Numbered from the stretch's first letter, positions 37,437-49,921 are shown. The stretch is 64,000 nucleotides of DNA from Salvia splendens (GCF_004379255.2 NC_056039.1:24937883-25001882), one strand, 5' to 3'. The notes: a model not told the origin generated them from the letters alone. Made by a program: numbers and translations.

Positions 37437-38540
37437 ATCAGTTTATCGCGCAAAATAAGTGTTAAATGTGCAGAAATACCACTTAACCAAGGCAGCAAGG
37501 CCGAACTGATCAAGCAAGTACAAAAGGCGATAAAAGGCCAAGAATCGGGGGAGTTGATCAAGGGGGAGCGATCAATCAGTTAGGTGGGGACCGCTGGCTT
37601 CTAGAAGAAGAACACGTGAGGAAATGAGCTGGATATAGCGCACCATTCTATTATCAAGGACGACGTTCTAGAAGGGGACACGTGCTGGAATATGAGACGC
37701 AAGGACGGAGCTGAGTCACGAATCTGTTACCAAAAAGCGTCGTCATTCTAGAAGAACAGCACGTAGCAATCAATGAGTCGCTCACTCTCAGAATAAGCGA
37801 ATATTCCTTGTCAAGATCGTTATCCAGTTGGCGGTCTAATCGAGCTTATAAATAGAGGGTGTGCCACCACAAGAAGGCATCCGAGACTTTACTTTCGGTC
37901 TAGTTTAGCTTAGCTTAGTTATTTAGCGTAGTTCAGCTCTCTAGCTTAGTTTAGTTCAGCTCTCTAGCTTAGTTTAGTTCAGTTCTCTAGCTTAGTTTAA
38001 AGGGCGACCGAAAGGGAGCGCTGCAGAATACTCATTTCTGTTAGCGTTATCTTAAGTTTCCCGCTGAGATTTTTCTCAGTTTTTACCGCTTTCTTAGATT
38101 CCAAAGTGTTAGCTTAGTTTAAATTTCACGTTGTACTCAGCTTTTAGTTTAATCAAAGTTATTTTCGCATTTAATCCGCGCATTTACTTTTTTGTTATTA
38201 CCTGTAATTCACTTGATCCAGTAGTTAAATTTCCATTGATCAAGCTAGCTAGTTTAATTCTGTCTAGATTAAAACCAGTAGTTAAAAACTCCCAAGTTAA
38301 AGCGTGGCAGCAGCCAACCCCCCCTGTTCACTACTCACACACTCGACACACCAACTTCTCTGTAGGATCGACCCCGAACTTGCCGCTTTACTGTTAAAGT
38401 TGTGCAAAATTGGGAGTTATAAATTACTTTGGCAAGGCGGAAAGGGCGAGAGCTAGATTGCATTGATTAAGTGGAAACGACATTTGCTAATTGATCCAAT
38501 CGGTACGGTTATCATTCCATATAACTTGATCCGCATTCTA
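37437..38540 (+). mobile_element. LTR-like sequence with TATA and 23-bp repeats
   Basis: TTATAAATAGAGG at 37848-37860 acts as a TATA candidate. Downstream, AGCTTAGTTTAGTTCAGCTC-type units of 23 bp repeat three to four times (37915-38000). ACTTGATCA words occur near both ends. No coding region is visible. Confidence 0.5.
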
Positions 38541-38619
38541 TTCGTGTTTTCGACCTCTTTCCAAGTCCTTCCAGTGATGCTCTTGCTTGGCATGGCAGAT
38601 CTTTTTTAATCCTGTGAGT

Positions 38620-39350
38620 TTTCTAAGAGCCACCCTCTATCTAGGGTTTGGAGGTTCTTGGGCTTTGGGTATTTAGAGGTTTCCAAGGGGTTGGAACGAA
38701 AAGATGTGGCCGTGGCCTCTAATAAAAAAAAGGATGTCCTGTGATTTAGCCACCGCCAATTAGGGTTAGAAGGTTTAGTCTACTGCCCTTGATGAAATTG
38801 GCGTTCTTTGGCCAATTATATTGGTGGAATTTGTTGTTGGTTGGCTTATTTGGTCCTGCTAATGTGTTGTGGTGCATGTGTTGTGATTTAGCCACCCCCA
38901 ATTTGGATTAGGAGGCTTTATATACTGCCCTATGATGAAAATTTAGTTCTTTGGCCGATTAAATGGAATGTGATTATGGAATTTGTCTTGTCCTATGCTG
39001 AAATTTTTGTCTGAGGACCTTCATGATATTGTATTGTTGATTTTGTTGCTGGTTTGTGTTGTTGGTTGGCTGATGTGCTGATCGGCTTTGTTTGTTGTGC
39101 TTTTCCTATGCTGAAATTTTTCTAAGGGCCTTCAGATTTGGAGGCTTGTGTCACTGCCCAATGCTGAAATTTTTCTAAGGGCCTTCATGATGATGTGTTG
39201 TGAAATCTGGTCATGGTTTGTGTTATTGGCCGGCTGATGTGGTGTTGGAAATTGTGTGTGGTGCTTGTCATGTGTGTATTAGCCACCCCTTTTAGGTTTG
39301 GAGGCTTGTGTCCTTGCCCAATAATGAAATTTTTCTGAGGGCCTTATATT
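38620..39350. repeat. Diverged repeats of about 140 bp
   Basis: GATTTAGCCACCGCCAATT near 38742 recurs as GATTTAGCCACCCCCAATTT near 38884 with a following GAGGCTT...ACTGCCC. Worn versions lie near 39132 and 39280 (TTTGGAGGCTTGTGTC, GCCCAAT, TGAAATTTTTCT). They lie upstream of the hAT transposase remnant and could be its subterminal region. Confidence 0.5.
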
Positions 39351-41240
39351 ATTAATTTGAATATGTTCATTACATCATCCCTGCACTATTTCTATACACC
39401 AAAAACCAAAAACATCAAACCACCCCATTCCATAAACACTAGGGTCTGAACAAAAACCAAAATGATTAGACCACCCTATTCTTTAAACACTAGGGCCTGG
39501 CCAAAACTCCAAAAACATCAGAGCCAAACCTAGAAGCTAAATACATTTGACAGAGGGCCAATATCGTACATTGAGCCATCATTGTTCTTTGGCAATTGTA
39601 AGTATTTCAGCACTTCTCTCACAACATTCCCCTCCACTTCCAGCACATTGGGGAGTCCCATAGTTCTTTCCGGCCTATCATTGTTGATGTGTGGAACTTT
39701 ATACCCATTTCCACCTCTGCATTGTAGGATTTCTGTGAAGCAAGCCTGTAAGCTGAGGAATACTCTATTGAGAGTTTCTCATGTTGTAGTCAATGTTATT
39801 AAGCTAATTTCCGATTTCAAGCATAATTATTTCAAAATTCAAACAAATTGCAGAATATTATGATGCACTTTAAAAAGCATGCTTCTCTCTTTTGAAGTAC
39901 AGTTAATACAGTTTGCCCAATGTCTTATGGAGAAGAAACCACATCAATGGCGGCTAGTGGTGCAGATTGTAGTAATGCTACTGCTACTAGAACTGATCTA
40001 GGGTGGAAGTATTGCATTCAAGTCAAGTGAACAAATGATCCACTAATAAAGTACAATGCATTTTTCGCATCACTAGGGGCAAAGAACACTTGATGCGAAA
40101 GAAGGGAAAGGTTGTTGCATGCCCTAAGTGTCCGAAAAGTGTTCGTGAAGAAATTTGGAAATATTTTACCAACAAAAGAGCTGCGGGATCCTCTCAAATT
40201 CCTATGTCAAGTCATTCTGCTAAACATGTTGATATTGGTGGCTTAGGGTTCAATGATGATGATGGTGAAGATGATATGGGACCTAATGTAGGTCAAACAC
40301 AAAAGAAAGTAGATCGTCCTCTGAAAGGGCCTATGGATTTATATACTATATATACCGATACAACGATGCAAAAAGTGAAGCAAAGAGAGGTCGAGGCAGC
40401 TGAATGTGAAGGAAGCTGCTGACAAAGAAGTTGTATCCCGAGTTTATCAATACATTGCTCGTTTTTGGTACTAAGCGGGCTTGTCATTCAACTTGATTCA
40501 ATTGCCAAGCTTTCAAGATATGCTCCATGCAGTTGGTGACTTTGGCAAGTATTTGCCTGCTTCTAGCTACCATGACATTCGAGTGCCTCTCTTAGAAAAG
40601 AGATCATATATACAAATTCATTGGTGAAGAAAAAGAAGAACGAATAGAAGCTTTATGGTTTCACAATCATGTCAGATAGATGGACTGATAGGAGACAAAA
40701 GACTATTTTAACTTATTGGCTAATTCTCCTAGTGGATCGGTCTTTATTAAATCTATTGATGGATCTAGCTTTGTCATAACAGGAGAAAATTGTTTCAGTT
40801 TCTTGATTCTGTTGCGGGGGAGGTCGGCAAAGAACATGTTCTCCAAGTAGTAACAGACAATGGGAGTAACTATGTAGTCGCTGGAAAGATGTTGATGGAA
40901 AAGAGAAAACATATTTATTGGACTCCATGTGCAGCTTACTGCGTAAAATTCATGCTTGAGGACATTGGTAAGACTCGGGTCATTCAAAGAACTATTTTAG
41001 GGCTATTAGTCTTGTTGGCTATATTTATAGCCACAGTTTTACCTTACACTTATTGAGAACTTTCACAAAGGACTTGGTGAGGCCGGCCATCATTCAGTTT
41101 CTTACATCCTTTTTATCATTATAAAGGTTGCACAATGATAAATATAACACTAGAAAATGTTTATTTCTAATGAGTGGATCCAAAACAAGCTTTCAAAAGA
41201 ACCTAAGGGGAAGGAAGCAACTAGGACAATGAAAGAGCAG

Positions 41241-42785
41241 GTTTGTGCAGGCTCGTGTACTCTACTAGTCAGGAGGGTGATTCCCAATCTAGTTGTGTCG
41301 TTGGCACGATGACCTAAAAACCTGGTATCAACAATTTCCTCAACCCACATGTACTGGTTAGTATAGTGAGAGGAGGGGTCGAATCCCACAGAGATGGATG
41401 TTTGCTTCTTGTGATTGTGGTGATAATCTGGAAAGGGTTTGGTTAGATACCATGCATGGGTTGAGGTTCTATCTAGACATAAGCTAAAGGTTGGACCTGT
41501 ACTCTACTGACTGGTAAGAAGTTCTCATATCGGGATCAGGTTGGGCACGTGAAAGGTAGGTTGGTACGACTCCGGTGCATGTGAAAAGTAGAAGTTTACT
41601 AAAAATAGGTAGACAGAGACAAAAACAGATCTCCGACCGAACTGGCTGATGAACCGCCGGATTCGCCAAAAGTCTGACAAAAGGTGAAGGCCAAAAGGTA
41701 AAAGCAGCTGAAAAGTAAAAGTGGTCCACAAATTGGATGCGGATGTTGTCTTCTCCAACAAGTATGCACAAAAATCAGATAAACACAGATTCCATTGATA
41801 ACAACTCAGATTAACAACTTCACAAACCAAGATCCACAATTAAAAAGCTAAAACTCGAAGATTAACAACCAATAATCCCAGATTACGCATACTGACTAGC
41901 ATGCAAGGTAGCGACAGTCACATAAACTCGGAATTCATGCATTAAAGTTCAGATCGAACGATTAAACACTTAGAATCCTAACTAGCAAACTCAGATCTAC
42001 CCTACTCAACGAATTCATACTTCAACACTTCGAAAACTCATGCAAACACTGGATCTAACTAATCCAGGAAGAATAAAACACGATGGCAACGAAAAGATGA
42101 AAAAAAAACCAACTTCCATATGATAACGTTTGGATCTCAATAAAATACTTCAAAAACATCAAGAGATTTAAGTTCCAACGGTGGATCCAACGAGATAAAA
42201 CAAAATACGAAGTTAAACTAAGAAAGCATGTAAAGATTGTTTTGCCACTCCAGGCGATGAAACAACATTCTGGCGACTACTACGGCTGGTGGAGCTGACG
42301 GTGAACGATCACGGTGGAACTCCGAGATCTCCAAGTGATTCTGACTGGTCGGCGAGGAACGAAAGGTGTGGAGCTAGCCTCCGCTCCGGAACTAAGACTT
42401 CCGAGAGCGGTTTCTAAGTGTGCCTTCTAAATATGAGTAGTCTCTTTTTTCATTCTTCATATGACCTTCTATTTATAGAGAGGCTTGCCCTAGGATTGAA
42501 GTTGTTCTTCTCTGTAATTTATCGCTTTTGCCCCCGTCAAATAGTTGGTCGTCTACTAGCAGTCCTCTCATTTCCATCTCGAGCCTTTGGGCATGCATCC
42601 TGGTCAGTATCGCACCCTTCTGGCGTCCTTTATCACTTGAAATCTCCGATTCATTCCTTGCTGACTTGTACCATTTCCTGCACATTTACGCAACTTTTCT
42701 TGCAGAATATGCATGTTAAGACTTGTACCATCATACTGACTAGTAACCAAGGCCTAGAATACGACTTATCAGACATCACAATATT
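41241..42785 (-). mobile_element. Minus-oriented solo LTR inside the hAT gene
   Basis: The hAT reading stops after ATGAAAGAGCAG (41240) and resumes near 42786 at TCCTTCCTGGAAGAATG. The inserted piece, read on the minus strand, opens TGATGTCTGATAAGTCG and carries CTCTATAAATAGAAGG (about 42468-42483) as a TATA box. No gag-pol is inside, so a solo LTR is likely. The exact ends and duplication are not certain. Confidence 0.6.
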
Positions 42786-44275
42786 CTCCTTCCTGGAAGA
42801 ATGTGGTTCACATTCTCAAAGTTAAGGCTCCCCTAGTAGGGTTCTTAGATTGGTGGATGGTGAAAGGAAACCGGTAATGGGTCATACTTATGAGGCAATG
42901 GAGAAGGCAAAAGAAACAATCGCGAAGTCTTTTGATTGGCTTGAGCAATGATACCCCAAAGTTTTCGAGATTATTGATAGAAGGTGGAATTGCCAACTCC
43001 ATAGGCCATTGCATGCAGCTATCTTTTATGATTATCCGGAAATGAGATTTGATGTTGAGTTAACTTCAGGGTTGTTTGACTGCATCTAAAGAGTGGTGCC
43101 AAAGAAAGAAGATCAAAAAGAGACAATGAAGCAGTTGCAAATTTACAAAGTTGCATCAGGCTTATTTGATGACGAAATTGCAAAAGAACAAATTTATGAA
43201 TTGCCTCCTAGGTACTTTATTTGGCTTTGTAGCTAACTAGTGGAGTTTTCCCATTGCCTCAGCTCCGCTGTTGCAAAAATTTGCAATGAAATTTTAAGCT
43301 TGACTTGTAGTACTTCAGGGTGTGAGCATAATTGGAGTGTTTTTTAGCAGGTAATTGACAAATCTTTTATTATATTTTGGTTTTCAATTTTAAACTTATA
43401 ATATAATATTATAATTATAAATCTATTATTATTTTTATATGGAAAATTCATTAAAAAACAAGCTCGAGCATGAAAAGTTACGTGATTTGGTTTATGTGAA
43501 ATATAACCAAAAATTGTATGAAAGGTACGAACAAAGAAATGAACTCGATCCTCTTTCACTATATTACCTTGAATACTGTAATGAGTGGTTGGTTGGAGAG
43601 TTCGACGGTGCTAAAGGTGAAGGTAATGATATGGTTTTTGATGGAGAGAATATCACATATACTACGTCTAAGAAAAGAAAATAAACTTCTACATCATCAA
43701 GTTCTAGAAAAGCCTCAAGAACCACATACATATCTTGAAAAGGGAAAGGCAGATTGGTGACATGGGTGCTAGACATCAAGAGTCTTCATGGATTTATTGG
43801 GTTCCAAGGATGAGAGAGAAGACTTTCCAAGGATCCAGTAAAGCTAGAGGACCTCCAGAGGATATGAGGAATAGATAAGGCTCGGATTTGAGGACGCGTC
43901 AAGGATTTCAACTACAGCTAGATTCAACCGATAATCGTCCTATTGAGATTATATCCGAAAGCTCTGAAACTTCCACCATTGTCTTCGTCTTTGAAATAAA
44001 TGCACATGGGTATCTTGCACACCCCAATCAGAGTCTGGATGAGGTAGATATGACCATTTTACAGAAGCCACGCGTTGCAGAAAAGTACCACCCGAGCGGG
44101 TGGCTTTCGGCGGAAAAAAGCCACCCAGCCGGGTGGCCTCCCGAAGGCACAATTGAGTCAGCGGAGTCCACCCTGGCGGGTGGTGACCCGAAGGCACTGT
44201 AGAGGCAGCGACGTCCACCAGGGCGAGTGGCTCACGCAGAGGTTAGATTTTGTGGACCTTTTCTTGGAATTTTGG

Positions 44276-45048
44276 TAAGGGTGAGCGAAAAAACTAAAAA
44301 CCGGATATCCGAACCGAACCAAACCGAAATTTGAAATTCAGTTCAGTTTTTTTGGTTTTTCGGTTCGGTTCAGTTTTGAAAATAAAAAAAAAATCAGTTT
44401 TTCGGTTCAGGCGAAGAAAAAAGCTGAAAAAATGAATAACCGAATTATATATATATATATATATTCTTTTAATTTAATATAATATATTATATATATATTC
44501 TTTTAATGTATTCTACTATATAATACTCCATCCGTCCAAGAAAAATAGGGCACTTCCATTTTCTGCACTCGTTTTGAAAATGATAATAAATAGTTAAAGT
44601 GGAGAGAAAGAGAAGTTAGAGAGAGAATAATATAGACAAGAGAATTATCTACATTATTCTCTCTTGTACTTTACTTTCTCTCCACTTTAACTATTTATTA
44701 TCATTTTTTCAAAACGAGTGCAGAAAATGAAAGTGTCCTATTTTTCGTGGACGGAGGGAGTAGTATATATTATATATATTATTAATTTTATATATTATAT
44801 ATATATATATTACATTAGTATATATAAAATAAAATAAAAATATATATATTAATATTATATGTTTTTTTCTATTTTTTCGGGTTTTTCGATTTATTTGGTT
44901 TTGTTCGGATTTTTAAGTTCGGTTTTCAGTTTTTTCGGTTTCAGTTTTTCGGGTTCGGTTCGGTTTGGATTTTAATCTAAATTCTATTTTTCGATTTTGG
45001 TTCAGTTTTGGCAAAAAAACCAAACCGAAACCCAAATGTTCACCCCTA
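44276..45048. mobile_element. Non-autonomous hAT-like element with nested Stowaway
   Basis: It is flanked by the perfect 8-bp repeat AATTTTGG (44268-44275 and 45049-45056). The ends are TAAGGGTGAGC and, inverted, TAGGGGTGAAC. Both arms carry many CCGAACC/CGGTT words and the centre has TA runs. It contains the Stowaway at 44524-44762. Confidence 0.85.
44524..44762. mobile_element. Stowaway MITE, near-perfect palindrome
   Basis: It begins TA-CTCCATCCGTCC and ends GTGGACGGAGGGAG-TA. The arms pair along most of the length (ATAGGGCACTTCCATTTTCT against AGAAAATGAAAGTGTCCTAT), so the transcript could fold into one long hairpin. Confidence 0.92.
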
Positions 45049-45891
45049 AATTTTGGCATAAACTATAAATAGGACATTTTCTCTTTTTTCTAGTTGGTTG
45101 ATTAATGAATTATGATATCTCCTTTGTGAGTTTTTCCTCTTTGAGGATTGTATCCAATTCCTTCATTGAAGGTTGCTTGTTTCTTTCCTAGATAGATTCA
45201 AGTATAGCTATGCATCAATGGAAGTCTACCCATTGAGTAGTAGAGTCAAGTGGTGATTAGAGTTGATGAAAGTTGCCTAGGGTTGTCTCCATCCTTTTGG
45301 TCAAGGTCCTTTGGTTGTACCTCTTTTCCCTCATCTTATACACATGCTTTCATTTCTTATCTTCCATGATTCTCTATTTTGGATCTAGTTTTTGTGGCTA
45401 GATCAACCCTATCTTTGTTTCAATTTGTGTTTTGTTGGTAGATCTAGACTTGTGGCATAATCTTGGGTATTTTAATGGATCTAGACAATCAAGATCCTTA
45501 TCATTGGTGACAATGGTTGAAGAAAGAGAGCTTGTGAATGAAGAATCAGAAGATAAAGAAGTCGTGGATGTAGAAGAAGGATCTATTTCGTTGGTCCGGA
45601 GAAAGATGATATTGATAAGGATGAGGATGACTATGTTGGGGAGGATGATTTTGTTGTGGATGATGATAATTGAGAATGATTTTAATTTAGATTTTATAAG
45701 TATTATGATGATGACTTTATATTTTAAATGTTGAACTAAGACTTATTATTATAGTCATCATATATAATATATAATTGCTTATGACTTTATCCTTTATTTA
45801 TTATTTTAATAGTTGATATTTACAATTGTTTATTGTTTTCTAAATTTTTGAATTTATGTGTACATATATTATTAATATTTTATTAATTAAT

Positions 45892-47080
45892 TTATCTTCT
45901 GCCATACCGATACGTCATATCCCTCTGGCGATTTTTCGGCTTACCGTCGTAAGCCACCATACGCCATCCATAAAATTGGCTGCATTGACTGAATTGCTCT
46001 AAAAAACCTAGGTCTAATATGTTTGTATCAGAGGAATTAGGTGGTTGACAAATCAGATGGATTTTAAATGCATATGAATTGGCAATAGCCTGAAATTCTA
46101 GATCCATGGCAGTTATATGTGGTGTGGTATTGTTTTGCTGAATGTTAATCTCTTTACTTGCCCAAACAGGCCATTTGGCCTTAATCGCAAGTATAATCTG
46201 GCATAAATAAGAACGCATAGCTAAATGATTATCTTCATCGAGTTTTTTAAGTTTGATAGTAAAAAAAAAGTTGCATACCTTGTGGATAAGGCGGTCCTCA
46301 TCACTGGCTTGTAGACTAAATTGATTGTCTTGGTTTCCATGGTTCCTCTAGGTTTGCTCTTTGACTATCATTGTTCTGGCAATACTTCAACGAAGGGAAA
46401 TATTTCCACCTTACCGTCATAAAGTTGTCTGCCCCTCAATACCAAATTGTGGCCTACTTTTGGTGATATATCTCTTGGATTAGCATGATCTATATGGCTC
46501 ATCCTCATCCGGCAAGAGGTAGTATCTGTTTGATGCCTTGGTCATATAGAACCACTTCTCATCTTTATACGTTATATTATGCATGCTTTGATATTGAACT
46601 TTACCTTGGGTTATTTGTGGCTGAAATTGACTAAGACTCCATCTTACCCTTGCTAGCTTATTCACTACAGTAAGTGCAGGTTTGATTGCATTTGTATGCG
46701 GCTGTAGTTGTTTTTGCTTCACCCACTCGCCAAATGTACTCTTGCCCACATTCAATTTTGCTGTCATTTTTCTAATTGAAGATCTTTCAAGAGTATATAA
46801 GTTTCTGACATTTTCTTCATCTAGTGTTAATTTGCCAACATGATGACAGCCTCTGATCTTTCCTTTCATGATAGCATGTTCTCCCCTCTACATATGTTCT
46901 TTGGATGTCTTTCGTAGCATGTATGTACACTATCTTCCTACTTATGCTAAATGTATCTGTTGTCCACATTACAACCCCTCTTGCAAGCACTCCATCATTG
47001 TTGTGTTTGAGTGGGAACTGCACCACATTGTTCTTAAGGTTGCTGCTCAAGTATAGGGTTTTCCTCTGCCCATTTTCCAT
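45892..47080 (-). pseudogene. Mariner-like transposase, degraded
   Basis: This is a plant Tc1/mariner transposase remnant in three frames on the minus strand. The N-terminal helix-turn-helix region is near 47080-46830 and 46869-46640. The block YKDEKWFYMTKASNRYYLLP is at about 46570-46500, with the first catalytic Asp kept. IQQNNTTPHI is at about 46140, where the family has QQDN, so the second Asp has become Asn. The DTNILDLGF block is at about 46010, with the third Asp kept. A gap of about 260 bp without a matching frame (46219-46479) and several stops mark it as dead. This superfamily supplies the transposase for Stowaway MITEs. Confidence 0.85.
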
Positions 47081-47589
47081 CCCTATGATTAAATTTTTTT
47101 GAGGGATTTAAAACTAAAACTAATATGGGAGTTTTTTTTTTTGGAGATTTTGAGTTTCGGGGTTTGTAGAAGGTCTACTAAATGCAATTAGATGATGTAT
47201 TTATAGGGAGTTGGAACTCTAATTTTTTTAAGTTCTAATTTCCTTTAAAAAATTTGTAGAGAGAAATTTCAAATTTTGATTTCCCCATGTATTTTGAACT
47301 AATGCTACTAAATTAGTAGTAATGGAAGGCATTTTTTATATTTTGAGCAATCTCTTTAATTTCAAGCATTAATGGCATTAAAATTGAACACAATTGAACA
47401 CCAACGTCATTGTTATTAATGGCATTAAAATCGTGTTAATCAACATAAAAAAAATGTTCGCGGCCTCTTTTACAATAATGAAGTAAAAAAATTGAACATG
47501 ATTAAGGTGTATCCCAAATTTCAATATCACACACCATTTATTATACACAAACAATTTCTTAAAACTCGTGCACATTAGAAATGAGACTT

Positions 47590-47614
47590 TTATTGCCGGA
47601 CAGATGTAGTAATA
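47590..47614 (-). repeat. Candidate end of the mariner element
   Basis: Read on the minus strand it is TACTACATCTGTCCGGCAAT, which resembles the Stowaway start TACTCCCTCCGTCCC. It lies about 530 bp upstream of the transposase start. The opposite end was not found beyond 45892. Confidence 0.35.
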
Positions 47615-47779
47615 ATAAGATTTTAGTTTCTTTAATAAATTTTTAAATTTAAAATATAATTAATTGACATTATTTCAACTATTAGATTTCCTAATCTAAT
47701 GACTAGGAATTGATCTTAGTTTAGAATTACTAATTAGTTAGCAATTAATTATAACCCTAATGAAATACTATTCTAATAA

Positions 47780-48052
47780 TACTCCCTCTATCCCATTAAA
47801 AAATATGAACAATATGTATGACACAGGAATTAAGACAAAATTGGTAAGTAAGAGAGAGAATGAGAACGGTATGGTAAACTAAGAGAGAGAGTAGAATGGT
47901 AGTTAAAATAGTATTAGTGCATAATGGGAACTATATTATTAAATTGATATAACTTTCTAAAAAATGGAATGCATATATTTTTGTTTTTGTGGGACCAACG
48001 AAAATAGAAAGTGTACATATTTTTATTAGGAAGAGATGGGGAAGAAAGAGTA
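47780..48052. mobile_element. Stowaway MITE
   Basis: It begins TA-CTCCCTCTATCCC and ends worn GAAGAAAGAG-TA. Confidence 0.7.
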
Positions 48053-48429
48053 ATATTCTATTACGAAATCTTATTTTCTTAGAATGGAAAAATTGCTCTC
48101 GCAATATCAATAACTAAACTAAACCGTCGTTCATCCAATTAGATTTACAAAGCAATTGCTATATCAAAGTTTTTCCTTTGATCCCTTTTTTACGAAGAAA
48201 AAAATACCTTTTTATTACTCCTAGTATTTTACAATATATAATGTGGAGATATACACATCTCGAATTGCTTGAAAATTGCGAATTTCGAAGCTCGGTTTAT
48301 TGCGCCAACTCCGCCCGCAGCCGCTGTTTCAATACAACACAAAAGTCCATATTAGATTTACAGTATCAATACTAATAATAATAGATTTCAATTATATTCG
48401 GTGGTCGCGTAAAATCAATATTCAGATTA

Positions 48430-48725
48430 TTATTAGAGATACCCAAGGTTTACGGTTCCAAATCGAAACCGTCAATTTTAGAACCGTGGTTTGGTTCAGG
48501 TTCAAAAATTTCTGAACCGAAATTATGAATAACCGCCGGAAAATCGTGAAACCGAGCCAGAACCGCAAAAAACCGTCAAAAACCGGCGGTTCAGAACCGT
48601 AAAAAAACCGCCAGTTTGAAACCGAAGTCGGCGGTTTTTGAACCGGAACCGCGAAACACCCTAGTGGTTCGGTTCCAGTTCTGCAATTTTCAAAACCATA
48701 ACCGGCGCTTCCGAACCGTGAGCAC
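48430..48725. mobile_element. hAT-like MITE rich in GAACCG words
   Basis: CCAAGGTTTACGGTTCC on the left is mirrored by CCGAACCGTGAGCACCTTTA on the right, and the body is packed with AACCG/CGGTT. It resembles the two hAT-like MITEs above, but the 8-bp duplication was not resolved. Confidence 0.5.
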
Positions 48726-48764
48726 CTTTATATTATGTCCTATGTTAAGCATTCTAAATTTGTG

Positions 48765-49120
48765 ATCCATGCATCTTAATTATTCTTTATGTAACAAAAT
48801 AAGCATTTTAAATATTTTTTAAATCTATATATTTAGTGCTTTACTTATATCACTTTGTATATATAATATTTAAACTAAAGTCCAAATTTAGTCATATACA
48901 TTTGCTCTAAAAAACTTTTTGATCCTTTACATTAAGTTTGTTATCCATGCATCTTAATTATTCTTTATGTAACAAAATAAACATTTTAAATAATTTTTAA
49001 ATCTATATATTTAGTGCTTTACTTATATCACTTTTGTAGTATAATATTTAGACTAAAGTCCAAATTTAGTCCTTTACATTTGCTCTAAAAAACTTTTTGA
49101 TCATTTACATTAAGTTTGTT
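48765..49120. repeat. 178-bp tandem duplication
   Basis: ATCCATGCATCTTAATTATT at 48765 recurs at 48943, and the AAAGTCCAAATTTAGTC at 48877 recurs at 49055, both 178 bp apart with few changes. The second copy contains the intact left end of the Mutator-like element and the first copy a duplicate of that end. Confidence 0.85.
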
Positions 49121-49865
49121 ACTTTTTGGTCCCAAACAATATGTTTTGGTCCAAATTTAACATTTTCTGTTAAATTTAACGGTCAAACATAGTTTGACCA
49201 AGTTAGTAACTTAATTATAAATCTAATTAGTCAATTAACCTGATTAATTTATTATCAAAATTTATAAAAAAAATTTACCCATAATAACAATTAACTTACA
49301 ATTTATAAAATATTTCATCAAAATTAAATTAAATTAAATTTATAAAATATTTTACCTATAACAAAAATTATACTGTATTTTTGAATATTTTATAAATTTT
49401 AATTTAATTTAATTTTTATTATAGGTAAAAAATATTTTATAAAGTTTAATATTATTAAATTTTTTAATATTATATAAATTTTAATTTAATTTAATGTTTA
49501 TTATAGGTAAAAAATATTTTATAAATTTTAATATTATTAAGATTTTTAATATTTTATAAATTTTAATTCAAATTTATTTTTATTTATAGGTAAAAAATAT
49601 TTTTTAAATTTTAATATTTTTTATTTTATGTATTAAAATATTTTATAAATTTTAATATTGAATTAGTGAGATTAATCGGTTTATTATATTTATAATTTAA
49701 TCACTAATTTGATCAAATCACATTTGAGTGTTAAATTTAACGGAAAATGTTAAATATGGACCAAAATATATTATTTGGGACAAAAAGGTAACAAACTTAA
49801 TGAAAGGGACAAAAAGTTTTTAGAGCAAATGTAAAGGATAAATTTGGACTTTAATCTAATATTTA
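49042..49865. mobile_element. Mutator-like MITE with long inverted ends
   Basis: The element 49051-49856 is flanked by the perfect 9-bp repeat TAATATTTA (49042-49050 and 49857-49865), the length typical of Mutator. Its ends pair over roughly 130 bp (GACTAAAGTCCAAATTTAG against CTAAATTTGGACTTTAATC-type sequence). The centre is A+T-only with four repeats around TATAGGTAAAAAATATTTT. There is no coding sequence. Confidence 0.88.
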
Positions 49866-49921
49866 TGAAAATCTTGAATATATATAATATTTACAATGAT
49901 TTTATATTTTAAAATGAATAA

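Larger units (their letters stand above)
43760..45430 (+). mobile_element. LTR-like insertion in the hAT tail
   Basis: It lies between two parts of the hAT C-terminus. A GC-rich block with repeated CGGGTGGC words and a hairpin GGGTGGCTTTCGG...AAAGCCACCC is at 44080-44230, and ACTATAAATAGGAC is at 45062-45075. Between them sits the hAT MITE 44276-45048. No coding sequence was recognised. Confidence 0.5.
39941..45670 (+). pseudogene. hAT transposase remnant, split by insertions
   Basis: Pieces of a plant hAT transposase (BED/DUF659 type) lie in order. The N-terminal part with ACPKCPKSVREEIWKYF is at about 40090-40420, then SDRWTDRRQKTIL near 40670. VVTDNGSNYVVAGKMLMEKR at about 40845 belongs to the DUF659 catalytic core, and YWTPCAAYCVKFMLEDIG follows. 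A break at about 41240-42785 comes next. The resumed part has RLVDGERKPVMGHTYEAMEK (from 42830), then GLFDDEIAKEQIYELP, the dimerisation motif GCEHNWSVF (near 43320) and NEWLVGE (near 43580). An acidic tail (DEDDYVGEDDF) appears at 45615-45670, after a second break. Many stops and frameshifts show long decay. Confidence 0.82.

Noticed and set aside
41355..41400. tRNA-like words (TGGTTAGTATAGTGAG, then GGGGTCGAATCCCAC)
   Set aside because: A- and B-box-like words are too close together, no acceptor stem pairs, and the stretch lies inside an LTR-like piece.
42418..42825. 135-codon plus-strand ORF
   Set aside because: Lies in the minus-oriented solo LTR and runs into the hAT remnant in the wrong frame.
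45432..45734. 100-codon ORF as an independent gene
   Set aside because: Its middle reads, in an adjacent frame, as the acidic tail of the split hAT transposase; not a separate gene.
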